From contig NZ_KQ954246.1 in assembly GCF_001519075.1 (NCBI RefSeq), positions 1-64,000 of the forward strand: a stretch of 64,000 bases of DNA, read 5' to 3'. The stretch is from Novosphingobium fuchskuhlense. Lineage in GTDB: Bacteria; Pseudomonadota; Alphaproteobacteria; Sphingomonadales; Sphingomonadaceae. Positions within the stretch are counted from its first letter, which is position 1; each line of letters starts with the position of its first letter. A program made the position numbers and the translations under genes. The notes below the pieces were generated by a model. That model was given only the letters and a program-made list of their open reading frames with translations. It did not search any database and had not been told where the DNA came from. This document shows positions 19,101 through 26,849 of the stretch, piece by piece.

Positions 19101-20346
19101 CAATTGGGTGAACCTCGCGGGCGAGTGGGTTGCAATCGACACGCTGGCGTACGGGCTGAGCATGCAAAGCCTGTTCACCTATGGTCACCTTCACGACTGG
19201 GTGAAGCGCAAGACCGCTGATTTCCGTCAATTATCAGCCGATATGGTGCGCAACCCGCCATTCTCTTCATTGCAGGCACTTTCAGATCTCGTCGAGGAGC
19301 GCTTCAATCAGCCACCTATGATCCCGAGTCTGGCAGATCGGCGTGTGTGGCTCACGGCATTTGGAACCCAATTGGCAAGGATTGAGCTGTCAGATTCCGC
19401 CGAAACGGAGCGTGTGCGCGGAATTGCAGCCGACATTGCGATGACGGATTGGATCGCAGCGCCGAAGTTGGAAGTCATTCCCTATCTCGATAGCATTCCT
19501 GCCGGAACGGCTCGCCTCACGGACATCCTTTGGCTCGACGGCAAGCTGTTTGTCAGTCCGCTTTCAAAGGCAAAACTTGCGAAACGGGTCCCGGAGGAGA
19601 TCGGCAGGAGCTTGAGCGCAGACATTCGCGCCGCGCTGGCCTACGCGTTTGAGCGGTCGCCCGAGGACATCAAAGACTATCTCGAAGAAAACTTCACACT
19701 AGGCCCTGAGCCATCGAAGCACGATCTTGCGATTGAATCTGCGATTTCTGGCGAGCCTGCCCACAGCGATACCGAGGAAGTTCAATCCGATTTTGCCGAG
19801 AAGGCTGCGCCACAGCTCGGCGAGCTCCCGACGACAAATGATCAGGAATTGTCTGAAGCCGACGGTGCTGTACCCCCGCCGGAAGCCGATCCGTTGCCCA
19901 CAGGCGCTAGCGTTGGAGCACTGGAGCCAGACACGGTCAGCCGTCCGCGTCCACCAGCGAAGCCGTTACGCCCAAGCGTAATTGCACGCTACGCACTGTC
20001 TCTCGGCTACAAAGCGGACGGGGAAGATCGCTTCTACCATCAGGATGGTAGTTGGATCGCCCGAGTTCACGGCGGACGGTTCCCTTGGGAACGACGCTCC
20101 GCTGGTGGAGATGTATTGGCCCACTACCTTCCCAAGGAACACTGCCTGGAGCGTGAACCGCTTCAGATCGAGGCAGATGTTTGGGGGCTGCTTGATCAAA
20201 AGCCGGACTCATACTCGTTCATTCTCGTCAACACTGAGGGTGATCCTGTCGAAATGACAGGCGCTCGCTTGTGCGCACTGCGCGACGGCGGCGAAATTAC
20301 CATTCACCCTGCAACATACAGGCTGGTTTATGACCTCGACAAATAG
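16102..20346 (+). CDS. Sacsin-like GHKL ATPase, large defence-operon protein
   Basis: A 1414-aa protein with an N-terminal Hsp90/sacsin-type ATPase: N box ELLQNADDAG (E58, N62), HNGEDF (84-89) and the lid motif GFRGIGFKSTF from residue 112. The long middle has no motif that I can name. A low-complexity acidic/proline stretch lies near residues 1210-1290, followed by a ~110-residue C-terminal domain. It overlaps the helicase gene by 4 nt and the methyltransferase gene by 17 nt, so it is an integral part of this operon. GHKL ATPases act as conformational switches or clamps on nucleic acid or protein; the role here is unknown. Confidence 0.8.
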   Translation: MSTLQHSDSAKKRPPDYFHSIRERASKRWDQLEADPELAGPWHQLFKQVQSPRHILSELLQNADDAGATEARVWIESDRFVFQHNGEDFVEAHFASICRFGYSNKRALHTIGFRGIGFKSTFSLGDRVELFTPTLAVAFERSRFTEPLWIDDELPKQGVTRVEVQIANPLLRREVEKNLDEWLKSPVSLLFFKQIRRLQIGEQEVHWQSLGPGPVADSEWMSLDNKGDDAFLLVRSAHEAFPADALDEIRKERLLGAEDGGDFPPCRVEIVLGAKGRLYVVLPTGVETLLPFACNAPFIQDPARLKIKDPETSPTNRWLLKRTGDLAARAMFEWLEQSNPGTLDRAAAYGLLPDVDREASSLEGSCGAIVELAFADAIQDRPILLTEEGQLAAPGAAIVIPLPIFDIWPAEQAMALLDEESRPPLCQHVSLADRTKLIHWNMITEFSKSDLLGRLRKSHLPRPSTWRHLLNLWAYIAPEVTSWQCRDADALRIVPVQGKEVLYSASEVVRLGEKKLLQSDEDWEFLAGHLIVLNQNWTRFIADQRREKGEGFDERQVGVEAAFAVLEEIGLDETSDVNAVLERVADDFFGSSGIKLAECIQLAQIAAKLGATVGGAFRFACADLKLRAISNTILFDENGALDDLLPPALKQTQILHPSYHSGFTSCSKEDWLQWVSTGKAGLKSFPPLVEVRTLSGRRRALDDELKNRGFAGAFDIRYKDPWFYIYDWDFASDVWAYWDSLAKDDPTIWVAVAERLFAEKSEFWSSKVSARVIEEASNGHQRTVLRRDVLPMWAVRLRELPCLRDTRGYVQKPIDLLRRTPETESLLDVESFVHGLLDRETTRPLLDILGVRSSPSGPGRLLDRVRALAKSERAPAHEVEKWYRRLDQMFNGASTADAQSIKDAFGTEKLILSHDGTWVTSGSAFLAGDEEDVPGAAIIRASVLDLSLWRRVGVAERPSADLALQWLGSLTPGKALSTDDARRVRTLISRYPNRIWEECGNWVNLAGEWVAIDTLAYGLSMQSLFTYGHLHDWVKRKTADFRQLSADMVRNPPFSSLQALSDLVEERFNQPPMIPSLADRRVWLTAFGTQLARIELSDSAETERVRGIAADIAMTDWIAAPKLEVIPYLDSIPAGTARLTDILWLDGKLFVSPLSKAKLAKRVPEEIGRSLSADIRAALAYAFERSPEDIKDYLEENFTLGPEPSKHDLAIESAISGEPAHSDTEEVQSDFAEKAAPQLGELPTTNDQELSEADGAVPPPEADPLPTGASVGALEPDTVSRPRPPAKPLRPSVIARYALSLGYKADGEDRFYHQDGSWIARVHGGRFPWERRSAGGDVLAHYLPKEHCLEREPLQIEADVWGLLDQKPDSYSFILVNTEGDPVEMTGARLCALRDGGEITIHPATYRLVYDLDK

Positions 20347-23137
20347 ATACAAAAAGAAGCTCATCGAGGTGGCAATTCCGCTGGAGGCTATCAATGAGGC
20401 ATCGGCGCGGGAGAAGTCGATCCGCCATGGGCATCCCTCCACGCTACATCTGTGGTGGGCGCGGCGACCATTGGCGGCATGTCGTGCTGTATTGTTTGCG
20501 CAGCTCGTAGACGATCCGTCCAGCCATCCCGACAAGTTTCCGACACATGAGGATCAGGAGGTTGAGCGCAAGCGGCTGTTCGCAATTATCGAGAAGCTGG
20601 TGAAATGGGAAAACTCAACCAATGAGGAAGTGTTAGAAGAAGCCAAGACTGAAATTCGAAATAGCTGCGGCGGTGAGCTGCCGCCTGTCTACGATCCATT
20701 TTCGGGGGGTGGGTCAATCCCTCTTGAAGCACAGAGGCTTGGACTTCCGGCGTATGGATCAGACTTAAACCCCGTAGCGGTGATGATCGGTAAGGCGATG
20801 ATTGAAATCCCGCCAAAATTCAAAGACCAAGCCCCCATCCACCCTGGCGCAAATGATCGTCAGTTTTATCGAAACGCCGAAGGGCTTGCAGAGGATGTGA
20901 GATACTACGGCGAATGGATGCGAGAAAAAGCGAGGGAACGCATAGGGCATCTTTATCCGCAAGCAGACCTACCGAAGGATCATGGTGGGGGCAAAGCGAC
21001 CGTCATTGCATGGATTTGGGCGCGGACCGTACCCAGTCCGGATCCGGCTTTCGCAGATATTCAGGTCCCGATTGCCTCAACATTTATGTTGAGCACGAAG
21101 CAAGGGAAGATGGCATGGATCGAACCGATTGTTGATCGTACCAGTCGTCAAATTACCTACCAGATTAGGGAGCGTGGCACTGATGAAGACATTCAGAAAG
21201 CTAAAGAAGGCACGAAAGTCGGACGTGGATCGAATTTTAGGTGTGTTCTTTCAGGAGCTGCTATTACTACCGAATACATTAGAAAAGTGGCTGAGACTGG
21301 ACTAGGTTCGCAGCTGATTGCGATCGCTGCAGAGGGGCGCGGTGGGCGGATTTTTCTACCTCCTGATGAATTGCAGACGCAAATAGCTCAATCGGCGCAG
21401 CCAACGTATCGCCCGATCGAAAAAATATCTGAGGATAGGCGCGCATTCACGCCGCCAGACTATGGGATGGCTACATTCGGCGACTTGTTCACTGATAGGC
21501 AATTGGTAGCCTTAGACACATTTTGCAAGTTGGTCACCGAGGTCCGCAGCGTAATATTGGCTGATGCACAATCCAGTCACATTTCGGATAGTAATGCCAG
21601 TCTTCGGAGCGGCGGCAGTGGAGCAACAGCATATTCTGAAGCTATTGCTCTATATCTCGCATTCGGGATTAGCAAATCAGCCGATTATTGGTCAAATTTG
21701 TGCACTTGGCGCTCTGACCCTAAGAACTTGGGGGTTGGTCACGTATTCTCAAGGCAGGCGCTCCCAATTGTATGGGATTATGCCGAAGGTAATCCATTCT
21801 CATCTTCTTCAGGAAATTTTCTTGTCTCATTGGATTGGATTGTCCGAGTAATTGTAGCCTTGCCTTCCGGAGAAAACGGCACACTCGTTCAACGGGATGC
21901 TCAAACGCAGGATATAGGTGAAGGAAAGGTGATTTCGACTGATCCGCCTTACTATGACAACATAGGATATTCGGATCTGTCTGACTTCTTTTATTGCTGG
22001 ATGAAACCATCTCTCAAAGATATTTTTCCGGACGAATTCAATTACATTTCGGCTCCAAAGGGTGAGGAATTAATTGCGGCTCCTTACCGTCAGGGCGGAC
22101 GTGAGGCAGCCGAGAGCTTCTTTTTAAATGGGATGCGGCATGCCATGGCAAAAATGGCGACGCAGGCACGTAGCGGATTTCCGGTCACAATCTACTATGC
22201 GTTTAAGCAAAGCGAAGTCGCTCTCGAGGGTATTAGCTCAACGGGCTGGGCAACGTTTTTGCAGGCAGTTTTTGAAGCAGGCTTCGCCGTCGTTGGTACT
22301 TGGCCAGTCAGAACTGAACTCGCAAATCGAACGCGAGCTTCGGGCTCAAATGCGCTCGCCAACTCTGTCGTTTTGGTTTGCCGAAAGAAGGAACTTACGG
22401 CTGAGATTATTACACGCGCGGAATTTATACGAGCGCTAAAGAGAGAGCTGCCCCCTGCAATCGCTGAACTGCAAGCCGCTAACATTGCTCCAGCTGATAT
22501 GCCGCAATCGTCGATTGGACCCGGTATGGGGGTCTTCTCCCGCTACAAGGCGGTACTAGAATCGGACGACAGGCCAATGGCAGTGAAGACAGCACTTCAG
22601 CTGATTAATCGAGAGCTCGATGAGTATCTCGGTGGCATTCAAGGCGAATTTGATGCGGATACACGCTTTGCGATCACTTGGTTCGAGCAGAATGGAAACG
22701 GCAAGGGCGACTACGGGGTGGCTGACAATCTCGCACGCGCCCGCGGCATTTCCGTTGAAAGTGTCAAGCACGCCGGCATCGTCGAAAGTGCTGCAGGAAA
22801 AGTCCGCATTCTCAAACGCGAGGAGTTAGATGAGGACTGGGAACCTGAAACGGATAGCCACCTGACGATTTGGGAGTGCCTACAGCATTTGGTTAAGGTG
22901 CACGAACGAGATGGCCTTTCGCACGATTCTGCGATTCTTCTGAAGAAAATTGGCAATCAGGCTGAAGCGGTCAAAGACCTCGCTTACTGCCTCTACGACA
23001 TCAGCGCGAACAAGCGGAAAGATGCCAAGGAGGCAACCGCTTACAACGCGCTGATTGCGGACTGGACTGAACTGACGCGGCAGGCTGCCACTGTCCACGA
23101 TACGCGGCGTGACGGCCAGATGCGCCTCGACGTTTAA
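20330..23137 (+). CDS. DUF1156-family DNA (adenine-N6) methyltransferase
   Basis: This 935-aa protein opens with the DUF1156 signature (KKLIEVAIPLEAINEAS, then HPSTLHLWWARRPLA). The SAM-binding motif DPFSGGGS lies near residue 121 and the catalytic DPPY at 538-541, which together identify an amino-methyltransferase, probably N6-adenine. In such systems it would mark host DNA as self. Part of the gene, about 21.2-22.1 kb, is visibly AT-richer and uses codons unlike its neighbours, which suggests an insertion or domain exchange in the target-recognition region between the two motifs. Confidence 0.87.
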   Translation: MTSTNRYKKKLIEVAIPLEAINEASAREKSIRHGHPSTLHLWWARRPLAACRAVLFAQLVDDPSSHPDKFPTHEDQEVERKRLFAIIEKLVKWENSTNEEVLEEAKTEIRNSCGGELPPVYDPFSGGGSIPLEAQRLGLPAYGSDLNPVAVMIGKAMIEIPPKFKDQAPIHPGANDRQFYRNAEGLAEDVRYYGEWMREKARERIGHLYPQADLPKDHGGGKATVIAWIWARTVPSPDPAFADIQVPIASTFMLSTKQGKMAWIEPIVDRTSRQITYQIRERGTDEDIQKAKEGTKVGRGSNFRCVLSGAAITTEYIRKVAETGLGSQLIAIAAEGRGGRIFLPPDELQTQIAQSAQPTYRPIEKISEDRRAFTPPDYGMATFGDLFTDRQLVALDTFCKLVTEVRSVILADAQSSHISDSNASLRSGGSGATAYSEAIALYLAFGISKSADYWSNLCTWRSDPKNLGVGHVFSRQALPIVWDYAEGNPFSSSSGNFLVSLDWIVRVIVALPSGENGTLVQRDAQTQDIGEGKVISTDPPYYDNIGYSDLSDFFYCWMKPSLKDIFPDEFNYISAPKGEELIAAPYRQGGREAAESFFLNGMRHAMAKMATQARSGFPVTIYYAFKQSEVALEGISSTGWATFLQAVFEAGFAVVGTWPVRTELANRTRASGSNALANSVVLVCRKKELTAEIITRAEFIRALKRELPPAIAELQAANIAPADMPQSSIGPGMGVFSRYKAVLESDDRPMAVKTALQLINRELDEYLGGIQGEFDADTRFAITWFEQNGNGKGDYGVADNLARARGISVESVKHAGIVESAAGKVRILKREELDEDWEPETDSHLTIWECLQHLVKVHERDGLSHDSAILLKKIGNQAEAVKDLAYCLYDISANKRKDAKEATAYNALIADWTELTRQAATVHDTRRDGQMRLDV

Positions 23138-23148
23138 AGGGATTTACG

Positions 23149-26100
23149 ATGGCAAAAAGTACGCGCCAGTATGTGTTCGAAGGCATGGAATTGCTTCCTT
23201 CCGCGCTCACACCGTTCGTCGAGAAACGCTTGGAGAACTCGGTTAAGGGCCATTGGCAACTTGAAGTAGTTCAGCGCGTCCAAGGCCTACGGCCCAATTC
23301 CGCCGGCGAGGTGGGATGGGACCAGCAAGGCCTCCTCAAGACCATGATGGCATTCTGGAAGGAAGCGTTTGCAACGGTCCTGGGTCATCCTGAGCGCTCC
23401 TACGTCTCTGAACTGCTCGATGTGCGGAACAAGCTCTCCCACAATGAAAATTTCACCTACGACGATGCGGAACGAGCCCTCGATTCCATGCGTCGCCTCA
23501 TGGAGGCGATCAGCGCTGGTGAAGTCGCCGAACAGATCGGCAGGATGCGTGATACGATCCTGCGCACCAAATTTACCGAACTGGCGCGGAATGAAGAGCG
23601 GCGGAAAACTCAGCGCCTCGAAATCTCCGTTGAAACGGTTTCGGGTCTGCTGCCATGGCGCGAAGTGGTTGAACCGCACCAGGACGTGGCCACTGGCGAG
23701 TTCCAGCAGGCTGAATTCGCTGCCGACCTTGCCAAGGTCCATTCAGGCAGCGCACCACCGGAATATCGCGATCCGCGTCAGTTCTTTAGCCGCACGTATC
23801 TGACTGAAGGCCTCAGCGCACTTCTGGTCGGCGCAGCTAAGCGGCTGTCCGGTACCAGTGGCGATCCAGTCGTTGAACTTCAGACCAATTTCGGTGGCGG
23901 CAAAACCCACTCGATGCTAGCGCTGTACCACATGGCCGGTCCTACGCCGACGCAGGACCTGTCGGGCCTCGACCAGCTGCTCGAACAACATGGACTGAGC
24001 GTCCCTGACGGTATCAACCGGGCAGTCCTCGTCGGCACGTCGCGGGGGCCGCAGGATGTCATGCACGCCGACGGTGGCCGCAAGATCCGGACCACATGGG
24101 GTGAACTGGCATGGCAGCTTGGTGGCTCCGAAGCCTTCGACATGATCGCCGAGAATGACGCCAACGGCATTGCGCCCGGTTCCCATCTTCTCGAAGCGAT
24201 CTTCAAGAAGTACTCGCCGTGCCTCATCCTGATCGACGAATGGGTCGCCTACCTCCGTCAGGTTTACAAAGTTGAAGGGCTGCCATCCGGGTCGTTCGAC
24301 GCTAACCTTTCGTTCGTCCAGTCCCTGACAGAGGCGGTCAAGGCCAGCCCCGGCACCTTACTTGTCGCGTCGTTGCCTGCTTCGCAGATCGAGGTCGGTG
24401 GCGAAGGCGGTCAGGAAGCGCTCGCCCGCCTCAAGCAGACATTCAGCCGTGTGGAATCCTCGTGGCGTCCTGCGAGCCAGGAGGAGAGCTATGAGATCGT
24501 TCGCCGGCGGCTGTTCAAAGAAATTCCGGGAGACAAGTTCCATCATCGCGACAACACGCTGAAGCAGTTTGCCAAGCTTTATCGCGAGAACTCCGACGAC
24601 TTCCCGCAGGGATGTGCGGATGAAGATTACCGGCGGAAGCTGGAAAAAGCTTACCCGATCCACCCCGAGCTGTTCGACCAGCTTTATACGAGTTGGGGTT
24701 CGTTGGAAAAATTTCAGCGCACGCGCGGCGTGCTGCGGTTGATGGCGCAAGCTATTCACGAGCTTTGGATGAACGGCGACCCATCAGTCATGATCATGCC
24801 GGGAAGCGTTGCAGTGAGCTCCCCCCGCGTCGAGCCCGAGCTACTGCATTACCTGGACGTCAGCTGGCAATCGATCATCGCTGGTGATGTCGATGGAGCG
24901 GCATCGACGCCCTACAAGGTCGATCAGTCGGCGCCTAACCTCAATCGTTACTCAGCGACGAGGCGTGTTGCCCGCGCAATCTTCATGGGGACGGCACCGA
25001 CCCATCAACAGCAGAATACGGGCCTTGATGACAAGCAGATAAACCTAGGCGTCGTACAACCCGGTGAGCGCCCCGCGATCTTCAGCGATGCCCTACGCCG
25101 TCTGACTAACCAAGCGAAATTCATGCATGCCGACCTCGGCCGGTACTGGTATTCGATGTCAGCGAGTCTCAATCGCATAGCGGCTGACAAAGCTGGACAG
25201 ATTGAAGCGGCGCTGGTCGATGTGACCATTGATGCCGAGCTGAGCAAATATGTGAACGGCTTGGCTGATCGTGGCCATTTCGATGCAGTGCAAGTCGCCC
25301 CAACCACGTCGGGAGAAGTGCCTGACGAAGCGGGCGGTGTGCGTGCCGTTGTCCTAGGGGTCGCCCACCCCCACCATGGCCGGGACGGCTCTGAGGCGCT
25401 CAACGAGGCGAAAGACATCCTGTTGCAACGTGGCAGCACGCCTCGTGTCTACCGCAACATGCTCGTTTTCATCGCGGCTGATGCTCGCCAGCTCGACCAT
25501 TTGAAGGACGCGGTGCGCTCAGTTCTGGCGTGGGGAGAGATTGTTCGGGACAAGGAACGTCTGGAACTGCGCCCCAGTGACCAAAAGCTTGCTGAGGCGA
25601 AGCTGGCCGAAGCGAAAGAAACGATGAAGACGCGCCTGAAGGAAGCGTGGTGCTACCTGCACTATCCTTCTCAGGAAAGCGCGCAGGCTGACGTAGAGTG
25701 GGTTTCCGGAAAGATTCCTGCCCAGGATGGATTGCTGGCACGGGCGAGCAAGAAGCTCGTCGCAGATGAAGGATTGCTCACCGAACTCGGGCCGACGCGC
25801 TTGGATCGAGATCTCCAGAAATACATCTGGAATGGCAAACCGCATCTTAGTCTGAAAGACCTGCGGGAATATCTCAACCGCTACATTTACTTGCCGCGCC
25901 TGAAGAATCAGGAGGTATTGATCAAAGCCGTTCAAGCGGCGGTTACCGGCATGCTGCCAGGACCGTTTGCTTATGCCGAGCGCTGGGATGAGAAGTCAGA
26001 CACGTATCTTGGCCTGGCGATCGAGAGAGCGACTAATGCGGCCGTCGTGATCGACGGGGACAGCGTGATTATCAAGCCCGATGCAGCTGAAGCGCACCGT

Positions 26101-26448
26101 CCGGCACCACAGCAGCCGACGTCGGGCGGTGGAGAAACCGACGGCGGCTCAAAGACGCCGTCAGGCCCTGGCGAGACTTCGCCGGGAGGCCCACCCGAAC
26201 CTCCGCCGGCGGAAAAGGTGCCAACGCGCTTTACCGGTGCCGTCATGATCTCCGCTGACCGACCCGCGAGAGACATCCATCAGATCGTCGAGGCCATCGT
26301 CGAGCAACTTACAACCTTACCAGGTAGCGCGGTGAAACTGCGGTTGGAGATCGAGGCATTCGTGCCATCTGGTCTTGATCGAGCGAAGGTCAGAACATTG
26401 GTTGAGAATGCCAATACGCTCAATTTCATCGAGAGATCGATTGAGTGA
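23149..26448 (+). CDS. HEPN (Swt1-type) plus DUF499 ATPase fusion
   Basis: A 1099-aa protein. Residues ~1-125 form a Swt1-type HEPN domain with the RNase-like motif RNKLSH (R93-H98). A DUF499 P-loop ATPase follows: FGGGKTH (248-254) and Walker B LIDEW (361-365). A proline/glycine-rich linker lies near residues 985-1030, followed by a C-terminal domain. DUF499 proteins travel with DUF1156 methyltransferases and helicases in defence loci. An intact RxxxxH suggests toxic RNase activity gated by the ATPase, which is inferred. It starts 11 nt after the methyltransferase stop, behind AAAGGGATT, and ends the operon. Confidence 0.85.
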   Translation: MAKSTRQYVFEGMELLPSALTPFVEKRLENSVKGHWQLEVVQRVQGLRPNSAGEVGWDQQGLLKTMMAFWKEAFATVLGHPERSYVSELLDVRNKLSHNENFTYDDAERALDSMRRLMEAISAGEVAEQIGRMRDTILRTKFTELARNEERRKTQRLEISVETVSGLLPWREVVEPHQDVATGEFQQAEFAADLAKVHSGSAPPEYRDPRQFFSRTYLTEGLSALLVGAAKRLSGTSGDPVVELQTNFGGGKTHSMLALYHMAGPTPTQDLSGLDQLLEQHGLSVPDGINRAVLVGTSRGPQDVMHADGGRKIRTTWGELAWQLGGSEAFDMIAENDANGIAPGSHLLEAIFKKYSPCLILIDEWVAYLRQVYKVEGLPSGSFDANLSFVQSLTEAVKASPGTLLVASLPASQIEVGGEGGQEALARLKQTFSRVESSWRPASQEESYEIVRRRLFKEIPGDKFHHRDNTLKQFAKLYRENSDDFPQGCADEDYRRKLEKAYPIHPELFDQLYTSWGSLEKFQRTRGVLRLMAQAIHELWMNGDPSVMIMPGSVAVSSPRVEPELLHYLDVSWQSIIAGDVDGAASTPYKVDQSAPNLNRYSATRRVARAIFMGTAPTHQQQNTGLDDKQINLGVVQPGERPAIFSDALRRLTNQAKFMHADLGRYWYSMSASLNRIAADKAGQIEAALVDVTIDAELSKYVNGLADRGHFDAVQVAPTTSGEVPDEAGGVRAVVLGVAHPHHGRDGSEALNEAKDILLQRGSTPRVYRNMLVFIAADARQLDHLKDAVRSVLAWGEIVRDKERLELRPSDQKLAEAKLAEAKETMKTRLKEAWCYLHYPSQESAQADVEWVSGKIPAQDGLLARASKKLVADEGLLTELGPTRLDRDLQKYIWNGKPHLSLKDLREYLNRYIYLPRLKNQEVLIKAVQAAVTGMLPGPFAYAERWDEKSDTYLGLAIERATNAAVVIDGDSVIIKPDAAEAHRPAPQQPTSGGGETDGGSKTPSGPGETSPGGPPEPPPAEKVPTRFTGAVMISADRPARDIHQIVEAIVEQLTTLPGSAVKLRLEIEAFVPSGLDRAKVRTLVENANTLNFIERSIE

Positions 26449-26504
26449 TGCCACTGAACATGACAATGTTTGCCTTTCGTTCCGCATTGCATTAGACTGA
26501 AATC

Positions 26505-26843
26505 ATGACCGAAGGCAGCGAAATCACCCGCCTCCAGAGCCAAGTCGACACCCTCAGCGCCGAGAACGCGAGCCTTGGCGAGGACGGTTTTCGCCGATCG
26601 AAGGCCGAGGCGCTGCTTGCATTTGAATATGACCGCATCCCCAACGTCGCGAAGACCCCGCACGCGATCGCCTTCCAGCGCCGGGTCGCGACAGCGGTGA
26701 TGATCCTCGTCCCGATTGTGCTGGTCGCGGTCGCCGTCATTGGCGGGATCAACGCCTATCGGGATCACCAACGATCGGCGGAACTGAGGCAATTGGATGG
26801 TGCGTTGGAGAAGGACTTCCAGCAGCAACCGTCTCAGCATTGA
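26505..26843 (+). CDS. Small single-pass membrane protein of unknown function
   Basis: A 112-aa protein: a short coiled-coil-like N-terminus (TRLQSQVDTLSAENASL), then a central hydrophobic span (VATAVMILVPIVLVAVAVIG) and a polar glutamine-rich tail. It lies between the end of the defence operon and the convergent traG gene, ending 6 bp from the traG stop. Family not recognised. It may belong to the transfer region, because the composition resembles it. Confidence 0.55.
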   Translation: MTEGSEITRLQSQVDTLSAENASLGEDGFRRSKAEALLAFEYDRIPNVAKTPHAIAFQRRVATAVMILVPIVLVAVAVIGGINAYRDHQRSAELRQLDGALEKDFQQQPSQH

Positions 26844-26849
26844 AGCCAT

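Noticed and set aside
12602..26448. Reading the operon as classic DISARM or BREX
   Set aside because: No DrmA/DrmB (DUF1998), DrmC phospholipase-D, BrxC or PglZ homologue is present; only the helicase type and WYL regulator are shared.
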